NCBI GenBank assembly: GCA_017555695.1
Contig: JAFZFX010000031.1
Span: 1 to 38,991, forward strand
Length of the DNA: 38,991 bases
Direction: 5' to 3'
Source: Alistipes sp.
Lineage (GTDB): Bacteria > Bacteroidota > Bacteroidia > Bacteroidales > Rikenellaceae
Part shown: positions 24,499-32,358 of the stretch, one piece after another
Position numbering within the stretch: position 1 is the first letter of the stretch
How the letters are laid out: every line of letters begins with the position of its first letter
Notes under the pieces: generated by a model
What the model was told of the DNA's origin: nothing
Seen by the model: only the letters and a program-made list of their open reading frames with translations
Databases searched by the model: none
Made by a program: the position numbers and the translations under genes

Positions 24499-25290
24499 AT
24501 GATTAGTAACCAGGCATATGTACACCCCGATGCAAAAATCGGAGAAAATGTAACCATCGAACCATTCGCTTATGTTGCAGCCGACACTGTAATTGGTGAC
24601 GGTTGCTGGATTGGCCCCTCGGCCGTAATTCACGATGGTGCGCGCATTGGAAAAAATTGCAAGATTCACTCATTCGCTTCAATCGCCTGCCTCCCGCAAG
24701 ATTTGAAGTTTGCAGGCGAGATAACAACAGCCGTTATCGGCGACAACTGCGATATCCGCGAGTGTGTAACCATCAGCCGCGGTACTGCATCGACAGGCAC
24801 CACAATCATCGGCTCAAACAACCTGATTATGGCTTATGCCCATGTAGGTCACGACTGCGTAGTTGGTAGCAACTGCGTTATCGTGAACGGCGTATCACTC
24901 GCTGGTGAGGTTCATGTTGGCGACTGGGTAGTTATCGGTGGTCACTCGGCTGTTCACCAGTGGATACACATCGGCGACCACGCAATGATTCAGGGTATGT
25001 CGGGTGTAACAAAGGATATTCCGCCATATATCACCGCTTCGAACAACGAGCACTACGCTGGTATCAACAAGATTGGTCTTTCGCGCAGAGGCTTCACTCA
25101 CGAGCAGATTATGGCTATCCACGATGTATGCCGCATCCTCTTCCAGAGCGACTTGAACTACCTCAACGCCTGCGACAAGGCCGAGGCAGAGTTGCCCCAG
25201 TCTGCAGAGCGCGACTACTTGATCAACTTTGTTCGCTCTTCGCAGCGCGGTTGTATCAAGCCCTACCAGAAGAAGTCAAAGGCTGAGTAA
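24499..25290 (+). CDS. lpxA: UDP-N-acetylglucosamine acyltransferase LpxA
   Basis: A 263-residue first enzyme of lipid A synthesis, transferring a 3-hydroxyacyl chain from ACP to UDP-GlcNAc. It has the hexapeptide-repeat left-handed beta helix (residues about 8-190; IGENVTIEPFAYV, IGDGCWIGPSAVI, IGSNNLIMAYAHVGHDC) with catalytic His118 (HVGHDC, equivalent to H125 of E. coli), and a C-terminal helical domain (GLSRRGFTHEQIMAIHDVCRILF). It is co-transcribed with lpxC-fabZ (9-bp gap) and followed by a strong terminator. Confidence 0.96.
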   Translation: MISNQAYVHPDAKIGENVTIEPFAYVAADTVIGDGCWIGPSAVIHDGARIGKNCKIHSFASIACLPQDLKFAGEITTAVIGDNCDIRECVTISRGTASTGTTIIGSNNLIMAYAHVGHDCVVGSNCVIVNGVSLAGEVHVGDWVVIGGHSAVHQWIHIGDHAMIQGMSGVTKDIPPYITASNNEHYAGINKIGLSRRGFTHEQIMAIHDVCRILFQSDLNYLNACDKAEAELPQSAERDYLINFVRSSQRGCIKPYQKKSKAE

Positions 25291-25312
25291 CAGAGGCCAG
25301 AGGGATATAAAG

Positions 25313-25348
25313 AAATGGTTGTCCAGCCGATGAGTTGGACAACCATTT
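25313..25348. terminator. Bidirectional terminator between lpxA and esterase
   Basis: AAATGGTTGTCC (25313-25324) pairs perfectly with GGACAACCATTT (25337-25348), flanked by A and T runs. It lies between convergent genes. Confidence 0.9.
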
Positions 25349-25366
25349 TTCGTTTTTAGCTACACT

Positions 25367-26215
25367 CTATCGCTTGAAAAACTTATCCACGAAAGGCAGT
25401 GCGATATACAATCCCGACTGCCAATACTCCCAAGTGTGACCGCCTTCGCGCACACGGAACTGATAAGGGATACCAGCTTTGCGGAGGGCATCAACAAGCT
25501 GCACATTGGCATCGTATGTAAAATCATCATCTCCACAGTCAAGAAACCACTTGACCGTCTTAGCCGCCTCAATCTGCTCTTTGGTGGCACCCTGCACCAA
25601 CTTGATGCAGTTATTATCCTCAACAATCTGATGTTTACGAGCCTCTACGGGGTCGTTCATATTCTTCCACGGCAGATTATGGCGATAGTGGTAACCGCTC
25701 ATCTCATAGGCCGATGAGAAGAGTTCCGGGTGACGGAAAGCATAGACAAAAGTCGCCTGACCACCCATCGACAGACCCGCTACGGCTCGCATCTGCTTTG
25801 AACCGCCACAGCGGTAAGTCTTCTCGATATAGGGCATAAACTCCTCGAAGAAGAAGCGCTCATACTGCCAATCCTTATCGTTGAAGTAGGTCATAACTCC
25901 AGTTCCAGCATCGGGCGAGACGATAACCATCTCACCAATCTCCTCAGCCGAGAGCAGACCACCCGCAACATCGGCCACATGACCGCGGACAAACCAATCG
26001 ACATTGGTGCCACCACCGCCGTGCAGAAGATAGAGTACGGGGTAATGCTTGTCGGGATTGCGCTTGAACGAGGGCGGCAGATAGATGTTGAAGTTGCGCT
26101 CAACGCCCAAAATCTTGCTCTCAACAGAGGCCGTAATGCCCGTAGCACCAAACTGCGCACTGGCTGATGTGCAGATAGCACACACGGCAAGGGTAAGTAG
26201 TAAAAACCTCTTCAT
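25367..26215 (-). CDS. Secreted alpha/beta-hydrolase esterase (esterase D / feruloyl-esterase type), copy 1
   Basis: A 282-residue secreted serine esterase. Signal peptide residues 1-20 (MKRFLLLTLAVCAICTSASA). Catalytic features: LYLLHGGGG (62-69) with the oxyanion loop, nucleophile S149 in GLSMGG, acid near D229-D231 (DCGDDDF) and H260 in GGHTWEYW. Residues YERFFFEEFMPYIEKTYR precede the nucleophile, typical of the putative-esterase (PF00756) family, which includes acetyl-xylan and feruloyl esterases. The Met at 26215 is preferred over the frame start at 26227 because the signal peptide begins there. It is a paralogue of the gene at 29532-30434. Substrate unknown. Confidence 0.88.
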   Translation of the reverse strand: MKRFLLLTLAVCAICTSASAQFGATGITASVESKILGVERNFNIYLPPSFKRNPDKHYPVLYLLHGGGGTNVDWFVRGHVADVAGGLLSAEEIGEMVIVSPDAGTGVMTYFNDKDWQYERFFFEEFMPYIEKTYRCGGSKQMRAVAGLSMGGQATFVYAFRHPELFSSAYEMSGYHYRHNLPWKNMNDPVEARKHQIVEDNNCIKLVQGATKEQIEAAKTVKWFLDCGDDDFTYDANVQLVDALRKAGIPYQFRVREGGHTWEYWQSGLYIALPFVDKFFKR

Positions 26216-26247
26216 AGTAATTATCATAAATTTTGTTCTTCCTTAGA

Positions 26248-26255
26248 CAAATATA
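26248..26255 (-). promoter_or_regulatory. -7 element for esterase copy 1
   Basis: TATATTTG on the minus strand matches TAnnTTTG and implies a short leader of about 26 nt. No standard -33 box. Confidence 0.5.
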
Positions 26256-26383
26256 CTAAATTTTAGAGACTTACACACTACCCCGCTGTCAAAATATTTT
26301 TTCTGGCAGTTTGTAGCTGTAAAAGAGTATGGAAAATGATTTGCCGAGCAACCTCGAAACGGTGCCAGCGGATAGAAGAAAGA

Positions 26384-26884
26384 TTATTCGACAAGACATA
26401 ACTCGCCATCGAGTGATTTTTTCACATCGATGATTCGCTGGTTGCGGCTACCTCTAAAATGGAGCGAGAGGTCGCGCTCGGCCTCGACATATCGGCCATC
26501 GACAATGACATCACACAACTCGACCAGAGCCCTGCGAAGCGGATGTTGCAGCAACTCCTCGAAACGATAACCCGTATAGCACCAGATGGTCTTGTCGGTG
26601 CGCTCCTTAATCATCTGCGCCAAAGCGATAAAACCTTCGGGGTGCAACATCGGGTCGCCACCCGTAAATGTAACATTCATATCGGCATCAACAATCAGGC
26701 GAAACAGCTCATCAACCGTCACGCTCTCACCCGCCTCGTCACTCCACGACTGCGGGTTATGGCACCCCATACAATGGTGCTCGCACCCCGCGCAATAGAG
26801 CGAGGTGCGAAGACCAATTCCATCGACCGATGTACCATACTTGATGTCGAGTATGCGAATACTATTTATGGATGATACGGTCAT
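26384..26884 (-). CDS. nrdG: Anaerobic ribonucleotide reductase activase NrdG
   Basis: A 166-residue radical-SAM activase that places the glycyl radical on NrdD. The iron-sulfur motif is C34-x3-C38-x2-C41 (GCEHHCMGCHNP), with a further Cys at 31. The SAM-binding GGDP lies at 75-78 (VTFTGGDPMLHP). Its length fits the short class III activases. The start ATG lies 23 bp inside the nrdD 3' end in another frame, so translation is probably coupled. It lies downstream of the cobalamin riboswitch together with nrdD. I see no convincing terminator in 26216-26383. Confidence 0.93.
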   Translation of the reverse strand: MTVSSINSIRILDIKYGTSVDGIGLRTSLYCAGCEHHCMGCHNPQSWSDEAGESVTVDELFRLIVDADMNVTFTGGDPMLHPEGFIALAQMIKERTDKTIWCYTGYRFEELLQHPLRRALVELCDVIVDGRYVEAERDLSLHFRGSRNQRIIDVKKSLDGELCLVE

Positions 26885-29069
26885 TAAGCTCTGCCAACTT
26901 GGCTTTGTTCCAACGCTCGGTTGTACCTACGAGGTAACCGGTGATACGCTGAAGTTTATCTATGCTATCGCTGCCACATCGGGGGCAAGTGTTCAACTCC
27001 TGCTGCGCATCCTCATATCCGCAGTGCATACAGCGATTGCGGTTGTGATTTACCGAGCAGTAGCCGATATTGTTCTTATCCATCAAATCGACGATATCCA
27101 TAATCGCCTGAGGATTGTGTGTAGCGTCGCCGTCAATCTCGATGTAGAAGATATGACCACCACCAGTCAATGCGTGGTAGGGAGCCTCCACCTCGGCCTT
27201 GTGCTTGGGCGAGCACTTGTAATATACGGGAATGTGGTTAGAGTTGGTATAATAGATTTTATCTGTTACGCCAGCAATCTCACCGAACTTCTTGCGATCA
27301 ATGCGTGTGAAGCGGCCTGACAAGCCCTCTGCGGGAGTAGCCAACACACTGAAGTTGTGCTGATAACGCTCCGAGAACTCGTTTACTCTGTCGCGCATAT
27401 ATGTAACGATGCGCAGACCCAACTCCTGTGCCTCCTCGCTCTCACCGTGATGCTTACCAACAAGTGCGATAAGAGCCTCGGCCAAACCGATGAAGCCAAC
27501 ACCGAGAGTACCCTGATTGATTACGCGCTCGATAGTGTCGTTAGGCTGCAGATTCTCGCAACCTGACCAGAGTGACGACATCAACAGCGGGAATTGCTTA
27601 ACCAGAGCTGTCTTCTGGAAGTTATATCTGTCGCAGAGCTGCTTGGCTGTAATCTCCAACAACTCATCCAACTTAACAAAGAAATGCTCGATACGCTGCT
27701 TCTTATCCTCAATCTCCATACACTCGATAGCCAAACGCACGATGTTGATTGTCGAGAACGAGAGGTTACCACGCGCAATAGAGGTCTTCTCGCCAAAGCG
27801 GTTCTCGAAGACACGAGTACGGCAACCCATCGTAGCTACCTCGTAGAGGTAACGCTTGGGGTCGTTGGGATTCCACTTGTCGTGGTGGTTGTATGTAGCA
27901 TCAAGGTTCACGAAGTTGGGGAAGAAACGACGAGCAGCCACCTTGCATGCAAACTGATAGAGGTCGTAGTTTCTATCCTCGGGCAGGTAGCTTACACCAC
28001 GCTTCTTCTTCCAAATCTGGATGGGGAAGATAGCTGTAGAGCCACCACCTACGCCCTCGTATGTAGACTGCAACAACTCACGAATGATACAACGACCCTC
28101 GGCTGAAGTATCTGTACCATAGTTAATTGAAGAGAATACTACCTGGTTACCACCGCGCGAGTGGATGGTATTCATATTGTGAATGAACGCCTCCATTGAC
28201 TGGTGTACGCGGTTGATTGTGCGGTTGATAGCATGCTGCTTGAAGCGCTCATCACCCTGCAAGAAGTCGAGGTCACGATTCACATAGTCGTCAATCTCGA
28301 CATCGTAGAGATGCTTGAGGTCGATACCTGTCAGGTTCTCGATAGTCTTAATCTCCTCTACATAGCTGCGGCGAACATAAGGTGCGAGGTAGAAGTCGAA
28401 AGCAGGGATGGCCTGACCACCGTGCATCTCGTTCTGAACGGTCTCCATCGAGATACAAGCCATAATAGAGGCTGTCTCAATACGCTTAGTGGGACGGCTC
28501 TCGCCGTGACCAGCCTGGAAGCCGTGCTCGAGAATCTTATCCAGCGGGTGCTGGATGCAGGTGAGCGACTTTGTAGGATAGTAGTCCTTGTCGTGGATGT
28601 GCAGATAGTTGTTTCTAACAGCCCACAAGGTATCCTCCGAAAGCAGATAGTCATCGACAAAGGGCTTGGTGGTCTCCGATGCAAACTTCATCATCATACC
28701 AGCAGGCGTGTCGGCGTTCATATTTGCATTCTCGCGAGTCACATCGTTAGACTTAGCCTCGACGATTTCAAGGAACATCTCACGAGTCTTTGCCTTACGG
28801 GCAATGCTACGCTTATCGCGGTAGGCAATATAACTCTTGGCAACCTCCTTGCGGGGAGAATCCATCAACTCCATCTCGACCATATCCTGAATCTCCTCGA
28901 CAGATGACTGCTCGTTGCCTCGGAACTCTACACGGTCGACAATTTTATAAACGAGAACTTCGTCCTCGCCAGCATCGGTAGTAAGCATTGCCTTGCGGAT
29001 AGCAGCGGCAATCTTCTCGCGGTTGAAGCCGACGATACGACCATCTCTTTTAAGTACTGTCTGTATCAT
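26862..29069 (-). CDS. nrdD: Anaerobic (class III) ribonucleoside-triphosphate reductase NrdD
   Basis: A 735-residue oxygen-sensitive enzyme making dNTPs from NTPs with a glycyl radical. It has an N-terminal ATP-cone regulatory domain (residues about 3-95; VLKRDGRIVGFNREKIAAAI), a barrel domain, a C-terminal zinc site C680-x2-C683...C695-x2-C698, and the glycyl-radical loop RITGYLVG (708-715, radical on G711). The start overlaps nothing upstream; the mRNA carries about 315 nt of leader containing a cobalamin riboswitch. B12 repression of a B12-independent reductase suggests the genome also has a B12-dependent class II enzyme (not seen here). Confidence 0.95.
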   Translation of the reverse strand: MIQTVLKRDGRIVGFNREKIAAAIRKAMLTTDAGEDEVLVYKIVDRVEFRGNEQSSVEEIQDMVEMELMDSPRKEVAKSYIAYRDKRSIARKAKTREMFLEIVEAKSNDVTRENANMNADTPAGMMMKFASETTKPFVDDYLLSEDTLWAVRNNYLHIHDKDYYPTKSLTCIQHPLDKILEHGFQAGHGESRPTKRIETASIMACISMETVQNEMHGGQAIPAFDFYLAPYVRRSYVEEIKTIENLTGIDLKHLYDVEIDDYVNRDLDFLQGDERFKQHAINRTINRVHQSMEAFIHNMNTIHSRGGNQVVFSSINYGTDTSAEGRCIIRELLQSTYEGVGGGSTAIFPIQIWKKKRGVSYLPEDRNYDLYQFACKVAARRFFPNFVNLDATYNHHDKWNPNDPKRYLYEVATMGCRTRVFENRFGEKTSIARGNLSFSTINIVRLAIECMEIEDKKQRIEHFFVKLDELLEITAKQLCDRYNFQKTALVKQFPLLMSSLWSGCENLQPNDTIERVINQGTLGVGFIGLAEALIALVGKHHGESEEAQELGLRIVTYMRDRVNEFSERYQHNFSVLATPAEGLSGRFTRIDRKKFGEIAGVTDKIYYTNSNHIPVYYKCSPKHKAEVEAPYHALTGGGHIFYIEIDGDATHNPQAIMDIVDLMDKNNIGYCSVNHNRNRCMHCGYEDAQQELNTCPRCGSDSIDKLQRITGYLVGTTERWNKAKLAELNDRIIHK

Positions 29070-29194
29070 ATAATTAACTTTTAATATTTTGCGCAGTCTA
29101 CGACACTCGCAGGGATAATGCGTGTGTAAATCTATAGATTATTATAGACTTCATCACGACGCTTCACCTCCCGAAAGCATCCGAAAAAAAATAG

Positions 29195-29386
29195 AAAAAG
29201 GCAGGTCTTCTGACTTGTTTCGCCTGTGCGGTCTTCCCACCCCATAGAGCAGTGACCAATAAAGAGAGCACAGAGCATTTTGAGAAACTCACAGCTACGG
29301 GTATAGTCACGGATTTTCACCGTCGTTCCCTTTTCATTCTCGGCAGCCGATGCTACTTCCTACAAGAACACCTTTATCCGATGCAA
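29195..29386 (-). ncRNA. Cobalamin (B12) riboswitch controlling nrdDG
   Basis: Read on the minus strand, the segment holds the conserved core AAAAGGGAA, then GGTGAAAATCCGTGACTATACCCGTAGCTGTGAG-like sequence (29288-29330 on plus), GGTCACTG (29250-29257) and the B12 box AGTCAGAAGACCTGCC (29200-29215). These match the cobalamin class. Next to the B12 box lies a T run on the transcript (29183-29199), and an alternative hairpin AGGC (29222-29225) with GCCT (29199-29202) could act as terminator. The likely mode is premature termination when adenosylcobalamin binds. Confidence 0.9.
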
Positions 29387-29392
29387 TATTAG

Positions 29393-29400
29393 CAAAAATA
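29393..29400 (-). promoter_or_regulatory. -7 element for the riboswitch-nrdDG transcript
   Basis: TATTTTTG on the minus strand matches TAnnTTTG and sits immediately before the riboswitch, giving a transcript start near 29386. No -33 TTTG at the usual distance. Confidence 0.5.
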
Positions 29401-29484
29401 TCTATACCGCAAAATTTATTAAAGAAAATGTTTTCAACAGAAAAATAACAATTATCACAAGTGGCGTTTGTACAGAATTTTTCG

Positions 29485-29492
29485 TATCTTTG
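29485..29492 (+). promoter_or_regulatory. -7 element for esterase copy 2
   Basis: TATCTTTG matches TAnnTTTG and lies 39 bp before the ATG at 29532. A TTTG at 29467-29470 is only 14 bp upstream, nearer than the standard -33. Confidence 0.5.
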
Positions 29493-29531
29493 TTACATCA
29501 TAAGTTTCAATAAATTAAACCACTAACGACG

Positions 29532-30434
29532 ATGAAAAGATTTTTACTCACCATCACTTTGGCCTGCATCTCATTGGCAGCCGCAGCACAAAACACCCAG
29601 CTAATGCAGGATATGATGCGCAACCAAAGTCGCACCGAAGAGAAGAGCATACATAGCGAGATTCTCAACGCCGACAGAGCCTATACGGTCTATCTTCCAA
29701 CGGGCTATGAGGCCAACACAGACAAGCAGTACCCAGTATTATATCTGCTACACGGAATGAGCGGAAACCACAAAGATTGGGCCGACCGTGGTCACCTGAA
29801 AGATGTGATGGATCAGCTCTGCGCATCGGGCGAGGCTTGCGATATGATTATCATCTCGCCAAATGCTGGCGGCAACATCTACGAGGGGGCTTGGAACGGC
29901 TACTTCAATATGGAGGGTTGGGCCTACGAACGCTTCTTCTTCGAGGAGTTTTTACCCACTGTCGAGAAGGAGTATCGCATCAAGGGCGACAAGGCAAATC
30001 GCGCCATTGCGGGACTCTCGATGGGTGGTGGCGGCTCGACCAGCTACGCCCAGCGTCACGCCGATATGTTCTGCGCCTGCTATGCTATGAGCGCACTGAT
30101 GCATCTTCCTGCAGCAAAGCAAGATAAGCCCAACGACAACAGAGAGAAATTGTGGTATTTGACAAAGGCCGCCAACGAGTTTAGCTGCGTAGATTATGTG
30201 ACAAATGCCGATGATAAAACGAAGGCCGAGCTGCGTACCGTTGCCTGGTATGTAGATTGCGGAGACGATGATTTTCTCTTCGAGTGCAACATCAATTTTG
30301 CTCTGGCTATGCGCAAGGCTGGAGTGCCCTATCAGTTGCGAGTTCGTGACGGTGGCCACACTTGGGAGTATTGGCATTCGGCGCTTTATGATGCACTGCC
30401 TTTTATTTCGCGCATCTTCAGAAACGCCAAATAG
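29532..30434 (+). CDS. Secreted alpha/beta-hydrolase esterase (esterase D / feruloyl-esterase type), copy 2
   Basis: A 300-residue secreted serine esterase, paralogue of the 25367-26215 gene; both begin MKRFLL and share VLYLLHG, AYERFFFEEF/QYERFFFEEF, RAIAGLSMGG/RAVAGLSMGG and RxGGHTWEYW. Signal peptide about 1-19. Nucleophile S163, acid among D245-D247 (DCGDDDF), H276. It carries about 25 extra residues after the signal peptide (NTQLMQDMMRNQSRTEEK) and a Gly-rich GLSMGGGGS. Substrate unknown; the family includes enzymes that remove acyl or feruloyl groups from plant polysaccharides. It has its own promoter, divergent from nrdDG. Confidence 0.88.
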   Translation: MKRFLLTITLACISLAAAAQNTQLMQDMMRNQSRTEEKSIHSEILNADRAYTVYLPTGYEANTDKQYPVLYLLHGMSGNHKDWADRGHLKDVMDQLCASGEACDMIIISPNAGGNIYEGAWNGYFNMEGWAYERFFFEEFLPTVEKEYRIKGDKANRAIAGLSMGGGGSTSYAQRHADMFCACYAMSALMHLPAAKQDKPNDNREKLWYLTKAANEFSCVDYVTNADDKTKAELRTVAWYVDCGDDDFLFECNINFALAMRKAGVPYQLRVRDGGHTWEYWHSALYDALPFISRIFRNAK

Positions 30435-30474
30435 CAGATAATCGCTGGATATACATATATTTATTATAAAAAAG

Positions 30475-30505
30475 TTTGCAGAGTAGTTTTTTTTCACTAT
30501 TTTTG
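30475..30505 (+). promoter_or_regulatory. Promoter of rimP-nusA-infB
   Basis: TTTG (30475-30478), 19-bp spacer, TATTTTTG (30498-30505). This is the best match in the window to the Bacteroidetes -33/-7 consensus. Transcription would start near 30512. Confidence 0.7.
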
Positions 30506-30522
30506 TAGCGTGAAAGAGTGAA

Positions 30523-30549
30523 AAGGGGACGAGAGGTCCCCTTCTTTTA
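30523..30549 (+). promoter_or_regulatory. Terminator-like hairpin in the rimP leader
   Basis: AAGGGGAC (30523-30530), loop GAGAG, GTCCCCTT (30536-30543), followed by CTTTTAT. It lies about 11 nt after the expected transcript start and 48 nt before the rimP ATG, so it could attenuate the operon or stabilise the 5' end. Confidence 0.55.
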
Positions 30550-30590
30550 TACCCTAAAGGGAAGTTCGGAATACATAACTAAATGATAAT

Positions 30591-31058
30591 ATGATAGATT
30601 GCCAGAAAATATTGGAGATTGCCGACCGCGAATTGAGCGGTACGGATATGTTTACGGTGAGTTGCAAATGCTCGCCCGCAAATGAGGTGGAGTTGCTTAT
30701 CGACAGCGACTCGTCGGTAACAATCGAGCGTTGCGCCGAATTGAGCCGTACTATCGAAGCCGAGTTTGACCGCGACGCAGAGGATTTTTCACTCACTGTA
30801 GCTTCGGCTGGTATCGGCTCGGAGTTGAAGAACATTCGCCAATATCGCAAGCTCATCGGTTCGTCAGTCGAGGTATTGCTGCTCAGCGGCATCAAGATTC
30901 TGGCCAAGTTGGACGAGGTGAGCGACGAGGGCATCACCGTTTCGTACGAGGAGAAGCAGACCGTTGAGGGCAAAAAGCGCAAGGTGCTGGTAAATGTCGT
31001 ACGCACATATTCATTCGACGAGATCAAGTACACAAAGGAGTATCTCGACTTCAAGTAG
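30591..31058 (+). CDS. rimP: Ribosome maturation factor RimP
   Basis: A 155-residue protein assisting 30S subunit maturation. The two RimP domains are visible: N-terminal alpha/beta domain (about 1-75, with VELLIDSDSSVTIERCAELSRTIE) and a C-terminal SH3-like domain (about 80-155) with the family phrase SLTVASAGIGSELKNIRQYRKLIGSSVEV. It is the first gene of rimP-nusA-infB, the standard bacterial order, with nusA 39 bp downstream. It lies just behind the best promoter in the window. Confidence 0.92.
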   Translation: MIDCQKILEIADRELSGTDMFTVSCKCSPANEVELLIDSDSSVTIERCAELSRTIEAEFDRDAEDFSLTVASAGIGSELKNIRQYRKLIGSSVEVLLLSGIKILAKLDEVSDEGITVSYEEKQTVEGKKRKVLVNVVRTYSFDEIKYTKEYLDFK

Positions 31059-31097
31059 AAAACTAAGAACAAAAAAATAGATAAAACAAAGACGACA

Positions 31098-32330
31098 ATG
31101 GAAAATTTGAATCTTATCAGCAACTTTGCCGAGTTCAAAGAGCTGAAGAACATTGACAAGGGTACGATGATTGGTGTTTTGGAGGATGTATTTCGTCACG
31201 CGCTGCAGAAGCAGTTTGAGAGTGACGAGAACTTCGATGTAATCATCAACCCCGAGAAGGGTGACCTCGAGATCTGGCGTAACCGCGAGGTTGTTGAGGA
31301 TGGTGCCGTTGAGGACCCCAACACTCAGATTAGCGTATCAGAGGTTAAGGCTATCGATGCCTCTTACGAGGTAGGTGACGAGTACACCGACCAGATTAAG
31401 ATGAACCAGTTTGGCCGCCGTGCAGTTCTCTCACTGCGCCAAAACTTGGCTTCACGCCTGCTCGATTTGGAGAAGGCTAACATCTACGAGAAGTACTCTG
31501 AGAAGGTTGGCGAGATTATCACTGGCGAGGTTTACCAGGTATGGAAGCGCGAGGTATTGCTTCTCGACGACGAGGAGAACGAGCTCATCCTGCCCAAGTC
31601 AGAGCAGATCCCCAACGACTTCTACCGCAAGGGCGACACCATCAAGGCTATCGTCAAGAGCGTAGAGATGAACAACAACAAGCCCCGTATCATCCTGTCG
31701 CGTGCCGCTAACGAGTTCCTCGAGCGTCTGTTCGAGCAGGAGGTACCCGAGATTTTCGATGGTCTTATCACTATCAAGAACATCGTTCGTATCCCTGGCG
31801 AGCGCGCAAAGGTGGCCGTAGAGTCATACGACGACCGTATCGACCCCGTAGGCGCTTGCGTAGGTATGAAGGGTTCGCGTATCTACACCATTGTCAAGGA
31901 ACTGCACAACGAGAACATCGATGTGGTTAATTACACAGCTAACCCGCAGCTGATGATTCAGCGTTCACTCAACCCTGCAAAGATTTCGTCTATCACTATC
32001 GACGAGGAGCGCAAGACCGCTTCAGTTTACCTCAAGCCCGACCAGGTATCGTTGGCTATCGGTAAGGGTGGTTTGAACATCCGCCTCTCGAAGATGCTCA
32101 CTGGCTACGATATCGATGTATATCGTGAAGTAGAGGAGGAGGATGTTGCTCTGACAGAGTTCTCAGACGAGATCGAGGCTTGGATTATCGATGCACTCAA
32201 GGCCGCTGGCTGCGACACTGCCAAGAGCGTGTTGGAGTTGCCCGTAGAGGAGATTGCCTCACGCGCAGACCTTGAGATCGAGCAGGCCGAGAAGGTAATC
32301 GAGATTTTGAAAGCAGAGTTCGAGGAGTAA
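31098..32330 (+). CDS. nusA: Transcription termination/antitermination factor NusA
   Basis: A 410-residue RNA-polymerase-associated factor governing pausing, termination and antitermination. Order: N-terminal RNAP-binding domain (1-130), S1 domain (about 137-200, GEIITGEVYQVWKREVLLLDD), two KH domains (about 205-345; EIFDGLITIKNIVRIPGERAKVAVES, VGACVGMKGSRI, LAIGKGGLNIRLS), and a short C-terminal helix-hairpin-helix tail (ELPVEEIASRADLEIEQAEKVIEIL). It lacks the two acidic repeats found in E. coli NusA, as is usual outside Proteobacteria. infB follows 28 bp downstream. Confidence 0.95.
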   Translation: MENLNLISNFAEFKELKNIDKGTMIGVLEDVFRHALQKQFESDENFDVIINPEKGDLEIWRNREVVEDGAVEDPNTQISVSEVKAIDASYEVGDEYTDQIKMNQFGRRAVLSLRQNLASRLLDLEKANIYEKYSEKVGEIITGEVYQVWKREVLLLDDEENELILPKSEQIPNDFYRKGDTIKAIVKSVEMNNNKPRIILSRAANEFLERLFEQEVPEIFDGLITIKNIVRIPGERAKVAVESYDDRIDPVGACVGMKGSRIYTIVKELHNENIDVVNYTANPQLMIQRSLNPAKISSITIDEERKTASVYLKPDQVSLAIGKGGLNIRLSKMLTGYDIDVYREVEEEDVALTEFSDEIEAWIIDALKAAGCDTAKSVLELPVEEIASRADLEIEQAEKVIEILKAEFEE

Positions 32331-32358
32331 TTTTAATCATTAGCAAACGGAGTAAAAT

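Noticed and set aside
27594-28907. Long plus-strand frames opposite nrdD (170 and 234 residues)
   Set aside because: Antisense shadows of nrdD, with Val/Leu-rich composition typical of reverse-complemented coding sequence and no domain.
29132-29320. 62-residue frame on the minus strand upstream of nrdD
   Set aside because: Lies across the cobalamin riboswitch core and its T run; the conserved bases are explained by RNA structure.
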